NCBI GenBank assembly: GCA_017961115.1
Contig: JAGCXX010000015.1
Coordinates: 1-48,165 of the forward strand
Direction of reading: 5' to 3'
Length of the DNA stretch: 48,165 bases
From: Prevotella sp.
GTDB lineage: Bacteria > Bacteroidota > Bacteroidia > Bacteroidales > Bacteroidaceae
This document shows positions 18,285-26,063 of the stretch, in pieces. Under the pieces are notes generated by a model. It worked only from the letters and a program-made list of their open reading frames with translations, was not told where the DNA came from and ran no database searches. Each line of letters starts with the position of its first letter. The stretch's first letter is position 1. The position numbers were made by a program, and so were the translations under genes.

Positions 18285-18317
18285 CTTGCGCCATATAGAA
18301 ATAAATGTCTATATTTG
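18285..18317 (+). promoter_or_regulatory. Promoter of the Lrp/AsnC gene with overlapping inverted repeat
   Basis: CTTG (18285-18288), 21 bp, then TATATTTG (18310-18317) form a near-consensus promoter 68 bp before the regulator's ATG. A perfect 7-bp inverted repeat, ATATAGA (18293-18299) and TCTATAT (18308-18314) with an 8-nt spacer, runs into the -7 box. It could be an autoregulatory operator (inference). Confidence 0.5.
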
Positions 18318-18384
18318 CAAACTGAAGAGAAAATCCTTCCAAGAAGGTATCTGACTTGGCATTTTAACAGCATTTATAAAAGAT

Positions 18385-18849
18385 ATGGCAGCAACATTAG
18401 ACGAAACCGACCTGCAGATACTGAAAACACTGCAGAAGAATGCGAAACTGACGACAAAGGAACTGGCTGATGCCGTCCACCTCACCCCCACCCCTGTTTT
18501 TGAGCGGCAGAAGCGGTTGGAACGACAGGGATACATCAAGAAATACGTGGCTGTGCTCGACCCCGACAAACTGGACCAAAGTCTGTTGGTGTTCTGCAAG
18601 GTGAAGCTGAAGCAAATCAATCACGAGATAGCCGATGCCTTCACCCGACGCATCATGCGCATCCCCGAGGTGACGGAGTGCTACAACACATCCGGTTCCT
18701 ATGATTACCTGCTGAAAGTCCGCACCCGCGACATGAAGCAGTATCAGGAATTTGTACTCACCAAACTGGGTGAGATAGAGACCCTTGCCTCCATCGAGAG
18801 CACCTTTGTCATGAGCGAGGTGAAACAGATTTATGGCATCAACATATAA
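18385..18849 (+). CDS. Lrp/AsnC-family transcriptional regulator
   Basis: A 154-residue protein of normal family length. The N-terminal winged helix-turn-helix (about 5-60) carries LDETDLQILKTLQKNAKLTT and the recognition helix near HLTPTPVFERQKRLERQGYI. The C-terminal RAM/AsnC ligand-binding domain (about 70-150) contains VTECYNTSGSYDYLLKVRTR. Such proteins form dimers or octamers and sense amino acids or related small molecules. It has its own promoter and sits between the SusD terminator and the arabinofuranosidase gene. A role in controlling the pectin genes is possible but not shown; no hybrid two-component or SusR-like regulator lies in the window. Confidence 0.92.
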   Translation: MAATLDETDLQILKTLQKNAKLTTKELADAVHLTPTPVFERQKRLERQGYIKKYVAVLDPDKLDQSLLVFCKVKLKQINHEIADAFTRRIMRIPEVTECYNTSGSYDYLLKVRTRDMKQYQEFVLTKLGEIETLASIESTFVMSEVKQIYGINI

Positions 18850-18868
18850 GCATTTTCCCAAAAAATCG

Positions 18869-18876
18869 TAAATTTG
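18869..18876 (+). promoter_or_regulatory. -7 promoter box upstream of GH51
   Basis: TAAATTTG matches TAnnTTTG and lies 18 bp before the chosen ATG at 18895. No clear -33 TTTG is present, and the box is only 19 bp after the regulator's stop, so readthrough from that gene is also possible. Confidence 0.4.
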
Positions 18877-18894
18877 CAGCAAAAACCTCAAACA

Positions 18895-21462
18895 ATGAAA
18901 AAGAGTCAACTGATACCCACTTTGCTCATCCTCACCATCCTGTCGGCCATCCCCACGGTCATCCATGCACAGGAAGAGGGAGACAACATCTCACGCGAGA
19001 TATTCATCTACTCACCCAACGAAAGAGCGGGACTGCACGCCGCCTATCTTGACTTCGACGGCATCTGGCAGGAGATAGGACAGCTGTGCGCGTCGGACTA
19101 TGGACAATGGGGTGCCGAGAAGCGTATGTACCATCCCAACCTGGTACATGCTACCGACGGCACCTGGCGCGCCGTGTGGCAAGTCAACGACCACGCACCC
19201 TGCTTCGCCGCCGCCTACAGCGCAGACCTCATCACATGGAGGCCGCAGGACTATCCAAGGATGAGCACGCCCAACTGCCTCCGTCCCATCGTCTTCGAAG
19301 GCGATGACGGCACATTCGACATCTTCTATCAGTCGGGCAATGAGAAACGCTACGTATTGGGGTCGAAGGACTTCCGCACCTTCAGCCCCGACAGCGAGAG
19401 CAGCATCAGCGAGGAAGCATGGGGAGGCGACAAGGCTACCATCGGCGACAAGGAATATGACGGACAAATCTTCGATATCACCCAAGGTGAGCTCATCGCC
19501 CTGCTCACCCATTTCGAGGTCATGCGCCGTGACAGCGAGATGAGTTCCGAGCGCATGGCCAACGACACCAAATTGTTTGGCAACCTGGACAAGGCACAAG
19601 CCAGCCTTAGGGTGGACACAGGAAGCAAGAAGACCATCAGTGACAAACTCATCGGTGTGTTCTTCGAGGACATCAGTTATGCCGCCGACGGCGGACTGTA
19701 TGCAGAGTTGGTGCAGAACCGTGACTTCGAGTTCTCCTCTGCCGACCGCCGCGAGTGGAAAGCCACCACGGCATGGCACTCAGATGGAGAAATAGAAATC
19801 GGCACAAGTGACCCGCTGAGCGCGAACAATCCCCATTACGCCATCCTCGAGACCCTGCCCATCACGAATGAGGGATGGGACGGCATTGCCGACCCCGACC
19901 CGGGACAGCGCTATGACTTCTCCGTCAGTGTGCGCAACATCGACTGCAAGAAAAAGGCATGGAAGGTGCAACTGGTGACCACCGCCAATGAAGTGGTGGC
20001 AGAGGGGAAATTCACCTCCCAGGGCAGCGGATGGCGGAAATATGCCGTCGTCCTCGACACGCGCCAGCCCAAACTGCGCGCCAAGGCCACGGCCAAGGAA
20101 TGCCACCTGCGGCTGATTCCCCTAAAGAAAGGCAAGGCGGCTGTTGACATGGTGAGCCTCTTCCCGCAGGAGACCTTCAGCAACCGCAAGAACGGCCTGC
20201 GGCGTGACCTCGCCCAAGCCATCGCCGACTTGAAACCGAAGTTCGTGCGCTTCCCCGGCGGTTGCCTCACCCACGGACAGGGCATCAACAACATCTACCA
20301 CTGGCATCATACCGTAGGACCGCTTGAGGACCGCAAGCCCGACTTCAACATTTGGAACTACCACCAAACCCGCGGATTGGGATTCTTTGAGTTCTTCCAG
20401 TTTTGCGAGGACATCGGCGCCGAACCCCTGCCAGTGCTCGCCGCTGGTGTACCCTGCCAGAACTCAGCCGCCAACAAGGACGGTCTTGGCGGACAGCAGG
20501 GTGGCATCCCCATGGAGGAGATGGAGGCCTATTGCCAGGAAATCCTCAATATGATAGAATGGGCCAACGGCGACCCCGCCACCAGTCAATGGGCCAAGAT
20601 GCGCGCCGAAGCCGGACATCCCAGTTCCTTCCACCTGAAATATGTGGGCATCGGCAATGAGGACCTGATCTCTACCGTCTTCGAAGAGCGCTACGGCATG
20701 ATATGCAAGGCCATCAAGGAAAAATACCCCGACATCATCATATGCGGCACCGTGGGACCGTTCCACACCCCCTCATCAGACTACATCGAGGGCTGGGACT
20801 ATGCCAACAAGCACAGGGATATCATCGATATGGTGGATGAGCACTACTACGAGAGCACCGGGTGGTTCATCAACCACCAGCACTATTATGACGACTACGA
20901 CCGGTCTGCCCCGAAAGTATATCTCGGAGAATATGCCGCCAGCACCTCTGAGAAACGTCCCAACATCGAGACCGCCCTTGCCGAGGCCATCCACCTCTGC
21001 AACATCGAGCGCAACGGCGACGTGGTGGCGATGACCTCATATGCCCCCTTGCTTGCCAAGGACAAACACCACAACTGGAACCCCGACCTCATCTATTTCG
21101 ACAACAACGGCGTGCGACTCACCCCGAGCTATGAGACCCAACGGCTCTTCTCCACCTACTGCGGCAACCAATACGTCAGTTCCTCACTGACGGCAGACGA
21201 GAGCATCGCCCGCCGCATCACCGCCACCGTGGTGGAGGACAGCAAGACAGGACACCGCTACCTCAAGGTGGTGAATGCACTTCCCGTCGCACTCACGCTG
21301 CAGGTCGAGGGCATCTCCATCCCCCAAGGCACGGAGTGGGAAGGCATCAGCGGACAACCCCGTGACCAGCAAGTCACTCCAGAGAAAGGCACCACAGACA
21401 GCGACACCGTCACCCTACCGCCTTACACATTGAGAGTGTTTTCGCTGGTTGGAAACCAATGA
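18895..21462 (+). CDS. Alpha-L-arabinofuranosidase, glycoside hydrolase family 51, with N-terminal propeller-like segment
   Basis: An 855-residue exported enzyme; the start MKKSQLIPTLL gives a signal peptide ending VIHAQ. Residues about 30-185 read like part of a five-bladed GH43-type propeller (IFIYSPNERAGLHAAYLDFD, MYHPNLVHATDGTWRAVWQV, RPIVFEGDDGTFDIFYQ). The GH51 part starts near 240 (KLIGVFFEDISYAADGGLYA), with a carbohydrate-binding-like beta-sandwich at about 275-415 and a TIM barrel at about 420-720. The acid/base is Glu589 in GIGNED and the nucleophile Glu679 in YLGEYA. A C-terminal beta domain ends TLPPYTLRVFSL. It removes arabinofuranose from arabinan or arabinogalactan side chains of pectin, complementing the nearby lyases. 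Confidence 0.9.
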   Translation: MKKSQLIPTLLILTILSAIPTVIHAQEEGDNISREIFIYSPNERAGLHAAYLDFDGIWQEIGQLCASDYGQWGAEKRMYHPNLVHATDGTWRAVWQVNDHAPCFAAAYSADLITWRPQDYPRMSTPNCLRPIVFEGDDGTFDIFYQSGNEKRYVLGSKDFRTFSPDSESSISEEAWGGDKATIGDKEYDGQIFDITQGELIALLTHFEVMRRDSEMSSERMANDTKLFGNLDKAQASLRVDTGSKKTISDKLIGVFFEDISYAADGGLYAELVQNRDFEFSSADRREWKATTAWHSDGEIEIGTSDPLSANNPHYAILETLPITNEGWDGIADPDPGQRYDFSVSVRNIDCKKKAWKVQLVTTANEVVAEGKFTSQGSGWRKYAVVLDTRQPKLRAKATAKECHLRLIPLKKGKAAVDMVSLFPQETFSNRKNGLRRDLAQAIADLKPKFVRFPGGCLTHGQGINNIYHWHHTVGPLEDRKPDFNIWNYHQTRGLGFFEFFQFCEDIGAEPLPVLAAGVPCQNSAANKDGLGGQQGGIPMEEMEAYCQEILNMIEWANGDPATSQWAKMRAEAGHPSSFHLKYVGIGNEDLISTVFEERYGMICKAIKEKYPDIIICGTVGPFHTPSSDYIEGWDYANKHRDIIDMVDEHYYESTGWFINHQHYYDDYDRSAPKVYLGEYAASTSEKRPNIETALAEAIHLCNIERNGDVVAMTSYAPLLAKDKHHNWNPDLIYFDNNGVRLTPSYETQRLFSTYCGNQYVSSSLTADESIARRITATVVEDSKTGHRYLKVVNALPVALTLQVEGISIPQGTEWEGISGQPRDQQVTPEKGTTDSDTVTLPPYTLRVFSLVGNQ

Positions 21463-21543
21463 TGACTTCTTGAGAAGACCAAGGTGGAAGATGAGGGATG
21501 AAGCCATACGCTGGATGGGAAAAGCATAAACTTCGTTAAATGC

Positions 21544-21574
21544 TTTGCTTTTCGCCACCCTTGCACTACCTTTG
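21544..21574 (+). promoter_or_regulatory. Canonical promoter of the Sel1-repeat gene
   Basis: TTTG (21544-21547), exactly 19 bp, then TACCTTTG (21567-21574), 25 bp before the ATG. An inverted repeat AAAGCAT (21521-21527) / ATGCTTT (21540-21546) overlaps the -33 element and could be an operator or part of the upstream gene's 3' hairpin. Confidence 0.7.
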
Positions 21575-21598
21575 CACACTGAATAAACGACAATCATC

Positions 21599-22723
21599 AT
21601 GACAAGAAAAAATATCATCACCACACTGACATGCCTGCTGCTGAGCATGACCGCCATGGCTCAGACCGCTACCGATGTCACCACCCTGAGAAAGCAAGCC
21701 AACGCCGGCAACGTAAAATCGCAGGTAGAGCTTGCCAACCGTCTTCTCTCCGGCAAGGGGGTGAAGTCCAACTTCACCGAGGCAGCCCAATGGTTCCGCA
21801 AGGCAGCCGACAAGGGCAACATCGAGGCACAGTTCAATCTCGCCTTCTGCTATGAGAAGGGCTATGGTGTGGAGAAAAGCATGGAGGAAGCCGTGAAATG
21901 GTATGGCAAAGCCGCTGAGAAAGGCAACCTGCAGGCCATGAACAGTCTGGGCCATTGCTATGACGTGGGCGGCCAGGGCTTCGACAAGAACTACGCCAAG
22001 GCAGCCGAGTGGTATCGCAAGGCAGCCGACAAGGGATATGCCGGAGCACAGTTCAACTTAGGACTCTGCTACGCAAGGATGAAAGGTGTCGACCTCGACT
22101 ACAAGGAAGCCGTGAAATGGTGGACGAAAGCCGCCAACCAAGGCAACCCCAACGCCATCAGCAGTTTGGCATACAGTTACCTCAAGGGCGAGGGTGTTGA
22201 CCGCGACCCTGTACAGGCAGCCACCTTTTTCCGCCGCTTGGCTGATGCAGGCGACGTGCGCTCGCAGTATGAACTGGGCAAACTCTATGCCCAGGGCGAC
22301 GGCATCGAGCAAGACACAGAGATGGCAATGGACTATTTCACCAAGGCCGCAGAGAAAGGATATGCGCCCGCACAACTCTCCCTTGGCCGATACTACGACA
22401 ATGGGAAATATGTGACCCAGGACTATGAGCTGGCCGCCCAATGGTATATGAAGGCTGCCGAGCAGGGCAACATCGAAGCCCAGTACAACATCGGCAACAT
22501 GTACTTCAACGGCATGGGCATTGAGAAAAACTACGAAGAGGCCTACTCCTGGATGGAGAAGGCAGCCATGCAGGGCCATACACCTGCCATGACCGGACTC
22601 GGCATCTGCTACTATTACGGCTATGGGGTGAAGCGAAACAAGGACACCGGCCGCTCATGGGTCAACAAGGCAGCCATCATGGGTGACGAGTATGCCAAGG
22701 AAACCCTGAAACGGATGAAATAG
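21599..22723 (+). CDS. Exported Sel1-repeat protein
   Basis: A 374-residue protein with a signal peptide (1-21, ending AMAQ) followed by nine nearly perfect 36-residue Sel1-like repeats that fill the mature protein. A typical repeat reads AEAQFNLAFCYEKGYGV followed by an A-W-Y-KAAEKGN helix. Repeats 3 (GGQGF insertion) and 7 deviate slightly. Sel1 repeats form an alpha-solenoid for protein-protein contacts, probably in the periplasm here. It has its own consensus promoter and is convergent with the PL10 gene. No enzymatic domain is present; its link with pectin use is positional only. Confidence 0.9.
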   Translation: MTRKNIITTLTCLLLSMTAMAQTATDVTTLRKQANAGNVKSQVELANRLLSGKGVKSNFTEAAQWFRKAADKGNIEAQFNLAFCYEKGYGVEKSMEEAVKWYGKAAEKGNLQAMNSLGHCYDVGGQGFDKNYAKAAEWYRKAADKGYAGAQFNLGLCYARMKGVDLDYKEAVKWWTKAANQGNPNAISSLAYSYLKGEGVDRDPVQAATFFRRLADAGDVRSQYELGKLYAQGDGIEQDTEMAMDYFTKAAEKGYAPAQLSLGRYYDNGKYVTQDYELAAQWYMKAAEQGNIEAQYNIGNMYFNGMGIEKNYEEAYSWMEKAAMQGHTPAMTGLGICYYYGYGVKRNKDTGRSWVNKAAIMGDEYAKETLKRMK

Positions 22724-22725
22724 CA

Positions 22726-22767
22726 TTTGCTCAACTTCCAAGTAGAGATTGCTTGCTGTTGGGCAAA
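22726..22767. other. Possible bidirectional hairpin between convergent genes
   Basis: TTTGCTCAAC (22726-22735) can pair with GTTGGGCAAA (22758-22767), with one wobble and a 22-nt loop. It lies in the 59-bp gap between the convergent Sel1 and PL10 genes. There is no clean T-run, so a terminator role is weakly supported. Confidence 0.3.
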
Positions 22768-22782
22768 GCGAATTAATTTTAT

Positions 22783-25554
22783 TTATTTTATCAGCGAGAC
22801 AACACCGAACACACCAAGTCCGGTGAGACTGGCTGCGCCGCCATAAAGAAGGATGCTACTTGTCAGGTCGCGCTTCTTGTGCGGCACCAAACCAAACTGG
22901 AAAACGGTCTTGGAGTGATATTTCTCCCCCGGACGGAGCACGGTGGAAGGAAACTCCCTATGGTTGGGACTGTCGGCAAAATGCATGGTCTCGAGGCAGA
23001 CGGCACTTTGCCTCTGATAGGCGACACCTCTCTTGCCCACCAAACTGCCGTTGAGACCGTTGGCGGTATATACCTGCACGGCAGGTTGGTCGGTGAAGAC
23101 CGACAGTTGCCGTCCGCTCTTCTCGTCGCGAAGCACTACTGCAGGACGAGTCGTGATGCCGGGATGGCGGAGGGCGAAAGCATGGTCGTAACCTTTTGTT
23201 ATGCTCATCTGCTCATCATAAATCTCGATGTCGCTGCCAATGGTCTTCATCGTTGTGAAGTCAAACGGGGTATTGCGCACCCTCATCATTTTCCCATCCA
23301 CATTCTTTTGCTTGTCATAAGTGGCGATATACTTGCTGTCAACGTATAGTTGATGGCCGAGCACCGACTGCACGGTATCTCCTGAAAGATTGAAGAACGT
23401 ATGGTTGGACAGGTTGACAACGGTTGGTTTGTCAGTGACAGCTTCATACTCCACCTCCAGCGCATGGTTATGGGTCAGTCTATAGGTCACATAGGTGGTG
23501 AGCTTACCAGGAAAGCCATTCTCGCCATCGGGAGAGACATAGCGCAACCGCAGGGTGGTGTCGCTCACCGCTTCCACATCCCAGACATGGTCGGCAAAAC
23601 CCGGATACCCACCATGTGAGATATTTCCCTTGCCAACTCCTTGCAGGTCATAGGTTTTACCGTCGAGTGTGAAACGCGCTCTCTTGATACGCCCCACATA
23701 ACGTCCTACAACACTGCCGAAATTGTTTTTTTGCAGATGGTAGTCCTCGATATTGTCGAAACCGAGCACCACATCGCCAGCGATGCCATCCTTGTCGGGC
23801 ACCATCAGTGAGACGAGCCTTGCCCCATAGTTGGTGACACACGCTTCCATCCCATTGTTGACAAGCGTATAGAGCCGGGTTGGCTTGCCTTCCACCACAG
23901 ACTCAAAACGTTCAGGATTGAGGCCGGATGCCGTAGGACGAGTCGGGGTTGTCAGACTTCTAATCAGCAATGTCATGTTTTGGATGTATGCCTGGGTGGA
24001 GATACCCCTCACCTCACGGTTCTCATAAAGTGACGTGTCATACTCATCGCCCACCATAGTCTGCGTGTATGTGGTGATGTCGCTCTCTGTCTCCATGTCC
24101 TTTGGCAGCGGCTTGTAGGGATTCGACACCTGACGCAGCGAAACGAGCCACCGTCCTTTGTCATCAAGGGCTGCCACTACATCATCAGCAGAAGGCAACT
24201 GCATGCCCGACCGCAGGTGTCCCATCCCCCGATAGAAGTAGGTTTTAGGTTTGTCGGATACGTCGGACGGGTCGGACTTGTCAGACTTTCTGAGAGGTGA
24301 GTTGCGCTCCAAGTCTTTCTGCACCCATGATTTGGCTTCTTTCAGCGCCTGTCTCATCCGAGAGGGACTGACAGTAGCGAATGAACTGTAGTGAGCAATG
24401 GTGCCTTCGGTGTTCTCATCCATGTAATAGGCACCATTGGCAACATTCGAACCTTTCCGGTGCACATACAGCGGGCGCCGTGTGTTGGGGTCGATGAAGC
24501 GCGGCATCAGGATTTCATCCTCCTGCAGCGGTGTGCGGCGCACCTTGGCAGCCAGTGATGACGGCAACCGCTGACTCTCCAGAAAATCGATGGCGGCGGG
24601 CAGCCCCTCAAGAAACGAAGCATCGCCCGTGAGCTTATAATACTGTATCATCTGGAAGAACATGCCCACCGTCGTTCCTGTGTTCACCGACCGCGGCTCA
24701 TAGGAACGGGCATGTGCCGGCTGAAGGCTTGCAGGGTCATATTGGTCGGCCCATCCCGCCAATGGTTGCGGCTGCTGCAGGTCACGCATCAGGTGCATGG
24801 CCCGCAGGATGGGTTCCCGCAACTCCGCCATACCCAACTGCGTATAGCATTGGAGGAGGAAATCGATATTCTCCACCATCACATTGTCATTGAGTGTGAT
24901 GAATGATGAGTAATCAGCCTTTCCCCTGAAAGGATGGTCGTACATCAGCGGATAGCGCTGGGGCCATCCGCCATTGGCATACTGGCTCTTGACAAAGAAG
25001 TCGATGGCACGCTGAAGCGGTGCGAGCAAAGCCTCGTCGTGTTTTTCCAGGTAGATGCGCAGCAAGAATTCCGAACAGTGCTTTGTTGCCTCATCATCAA
25101 AAGTGGCGTTGCCATAGTAGTGTTGGAACTCCTCAAGCCTCCAAGCCTGCTTTCCGATGGTGGCATACCACTCGCGGATGGAATCCTCGCCCGCAAGGTC
25201 GAACATATAGTTCCACCCACCGCAGGACAACTGCCCGCCAATGATGCACATCGCCACCCTGCGGGCGTAGTCATAATAATACTCATCACCTGTGGCATGA
25301 TAGGCATCAAGCAGCACCTGCCCCATGTCGGGCGTACCGGGCGACTGCAGCCACACCATCGAGCGTCTCGCCTCCAATTCGCCCCACTGACGGGAGAAGT
25401 CGGGCAGATAGTTCCAAACAAAGCCACCATCCACCGACACCTCATCCATCATATACTGAGTGGCACGACGCATGGCCTGCCTCACCTCATGGTCGCCAGC
25501 CCTTATGCTCACGCCCATGAACAGCAACATGGCCCATATCACAAGTCGTCTCAT
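22783..25554 (-). CDS. Pectate lyase (PL10 type) fused to aldose 1-epimerase
   Basis: A 923-residue two-domain protein. A signal peptide (about 1-19) precedes an (alpha/alpha)-barrel pectic-acid lyase domain (about 22-420) with QSPGTPDMGQVLLDAYHATG, SQYANGGWPQRYPLMYDHP, YSSFITLNDNVMVENIDFLL and MPRFIDPNTRRPLYVHRKGS. A Ser/Asp/Lys repeat patch (about 423-436) and an unassigned stretch follow. From about 550 to 890 is a galactose-mutarotase domain with GSVVGRYVGRI, NLSNHTFFNLSG (catalytic His near 718), KGYDHAFALR and CLETMHFADSPNH (catalytic Glu near 853). The last 25 residues form a hydrophobic, membrane-segment-like tail. The lyase would release unsaturated galacturonides and the epimerase would speed anomer exchange. 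It is co-transcribed behind the KdgF-like cupin (38-bp gap). Confidence 0.85.
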   Translation of the reverse strand: MRRLVIWAMLLFMGVSIRAGDHEVRQAMRRATQYMMDEVSVDGGFVWNYLPDFSRQWGELEARRSMVWLQSPGTPDMGQVLLDAYHATGDEYYYDYARRVAMCIIGGQLSCGGWNYMFDLAGEDSIREWYATIGKQAWRLEEFQHYYGNATFDDEATKHCSEFLLRIYLEKHDEALLAPLQRAIDFFVKSQYANGGWPQRYPLMYDHPFRGKADYSSFITLNDNVMVENIDFLLQCYTQLGMAELREPILRAMHLMRDLQQPQPLAGWADQYDPASLQPAHARSYEPRSVNTGTTVGMFFQMIQYYKLTGDASFLEGLPAAIDFLESQRLPSSLAAKVRRTPLQEDEILMPRFIDPNTRRPLYVHRKGSNVANGAYYMDENTEGTIAHYSSFATVSPSRMRQALKEAKSWVQKDLERNSPLRKSDKSDPSDVSDKPKTYFYRGMGHLRSGMQLPSADDVVAALDDKGRWLVSLRQVSNPYKPLPKDMETESDITTYTQTMVGDEYDTSLYENREVRGISTQAYIQNMTLLIRSLTTPTRPTASGLNPERFESVVEGKPTRLYTLVNNGMEACVTNYGARLVSLMVPDKDGIAGDVVLGFDNIEDYHLQKNNFGSVVGRYVGRIKRARFTLDGKTYDLQGVGKGNISHGGYPGFADHVWDVEAVSDTTLRLRYVSPDGENGFPGKLTTYVTYRLTHNHALEVEYEAVTDKPTVVNLSNHTFFNLSGDTVQSVLGHQLYVDSKYIATYDKQKNVDGKMMRVRNTPFDFTTMKTIGSDIEIYDEQMSITKGYDHAFALRHPGITTRPAVVLRDEKSGRQLSVFTDQPAVQVYTANGLNGSLVGKRGVAYQRQSAVCLETMHFADSPNHREFPSTVLRPGEKYHSKTVFQFGLVPHKKRDLTSSILLYGGAASLTGLGVFGVVSLIK
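24251..24286 (-). repeat. GTCSGAC repeat, site A (inside the PL10-epimerase gene)
   Basis: Four 9-bp units, each a 7-bp odd palindrome GTCSGAC-like core plus two variable bases, sit in frame in the linker after the lyase domain and encode KSDKSDPSDVSDK. On the gene strand the core reads GTCCGAC, as in site C. Two of the four cores carry one substitution, so this is the most decayed copy. Confidence 0.8.
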
Positions 25555-25592
25555 AACCCACGGTGTTTGAAATAGGAAAACAATGGCTGCGG

Positions 25593-25940
25593 TCAGACAG
25601 ACTCCAGGAAATCCTGGCGCATGGGACTGAACGTATCAATCAGTACGCCAGCCTCGAGGCACACACATCCGTGAGGCACATCAGGAGCCACATAATAGCC
25701 GTCGCCAGCCTCCAGCACCCGCTTCTCCTCACCGATGGTCAGTTCAAACCTGCCACTCGCCACATATGTTCCCTGTGTATGATAATGGGTATGGGTGGTG
25801 CCCACGGCACCGGTCTCGAATTTCACCTTCACCATCATCAGTTGTCCGTCGTATGCCATAATCTGGCGCTGGATTCCCGGTGAGGGATTCTCCCATGCCA
25901 GTTCTTTCTCCATCTGAAAAACGTCACTTCTTGTCTTCAT
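25593..25940 (-). CDS. kdgF: KdgF-like cupin for linearising unsaturated uronates
   Basis: A 115-residue single-domain cupin. Metal ligands are visible in HTHYHTQGTYV, with the partner His in PDVPHGCV. The C-terminal FSPMRQDFL closely resembles the conserved end of KdgF proteins. KdgF converts 4,5-unsaturated galacturonate from pectate lyases to the open keto form, feeding the 2-keto-3-deoxygluconate pathway. The start MKTRSDVF (ATG at 25940) is preferred; another ATG lies four codons upstream at 25952. It is the first gene of a minus-strand operon with the PL10-epimerase, which supports the assignment. No signal peptide is seen, so it is cytoplasmic. A generic cupin is the alternative. Confidence 0.78.
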   Translation of the reverse strand: MKTRSDVFQMEKELAWENPSPGIQRQIMAYDGQLMMVKVKFETGAVGTTHTHYHTQGTYVASGRFELTIGEEKRVLEAGDGYYVAPDVPHGCVCLEAGVLIDTFSPMRQDFLESV

Positions 25941-25970
25941 TGTCAGTATCATGTTTTAGGTTTGTGATGC

Positions 25971-26001
25971 CAAAGATAAGCAAAAATGCGTGAAAAGCAA
26001 A
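25971..26001 (-). promoter_or_regulatory. Canonical promoter of the kdgF-PL10 operon
   Basis: On the minus strand TTTG (26001-25998), exactly 19 bp, then TATCTTTG (25978-25971), 31 bp before the cupin ATG at 25940. Both elements match the consensus. Confidence 0.75.
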
Positions 26002-26025
26002 ACAAATCTTAAAAAAATCCATACG

Positions 26026-26059
26026 TTTGTGACACTTATGCAGAATAATCGTACTTTTG
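26026..26059 (+). promoter_or_regulatory. Promoter of the TPR gene, start codon next to the -7 box
   Basis: TTTG (26026-26029), 22 bp, then TACTTTTG (26052-26059). The ATG follows after four bases, so a transcript started at the usual distance would have essentially no 5' leader. Confidence 0.55.
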
Positions 26060-26063
26060 CATC

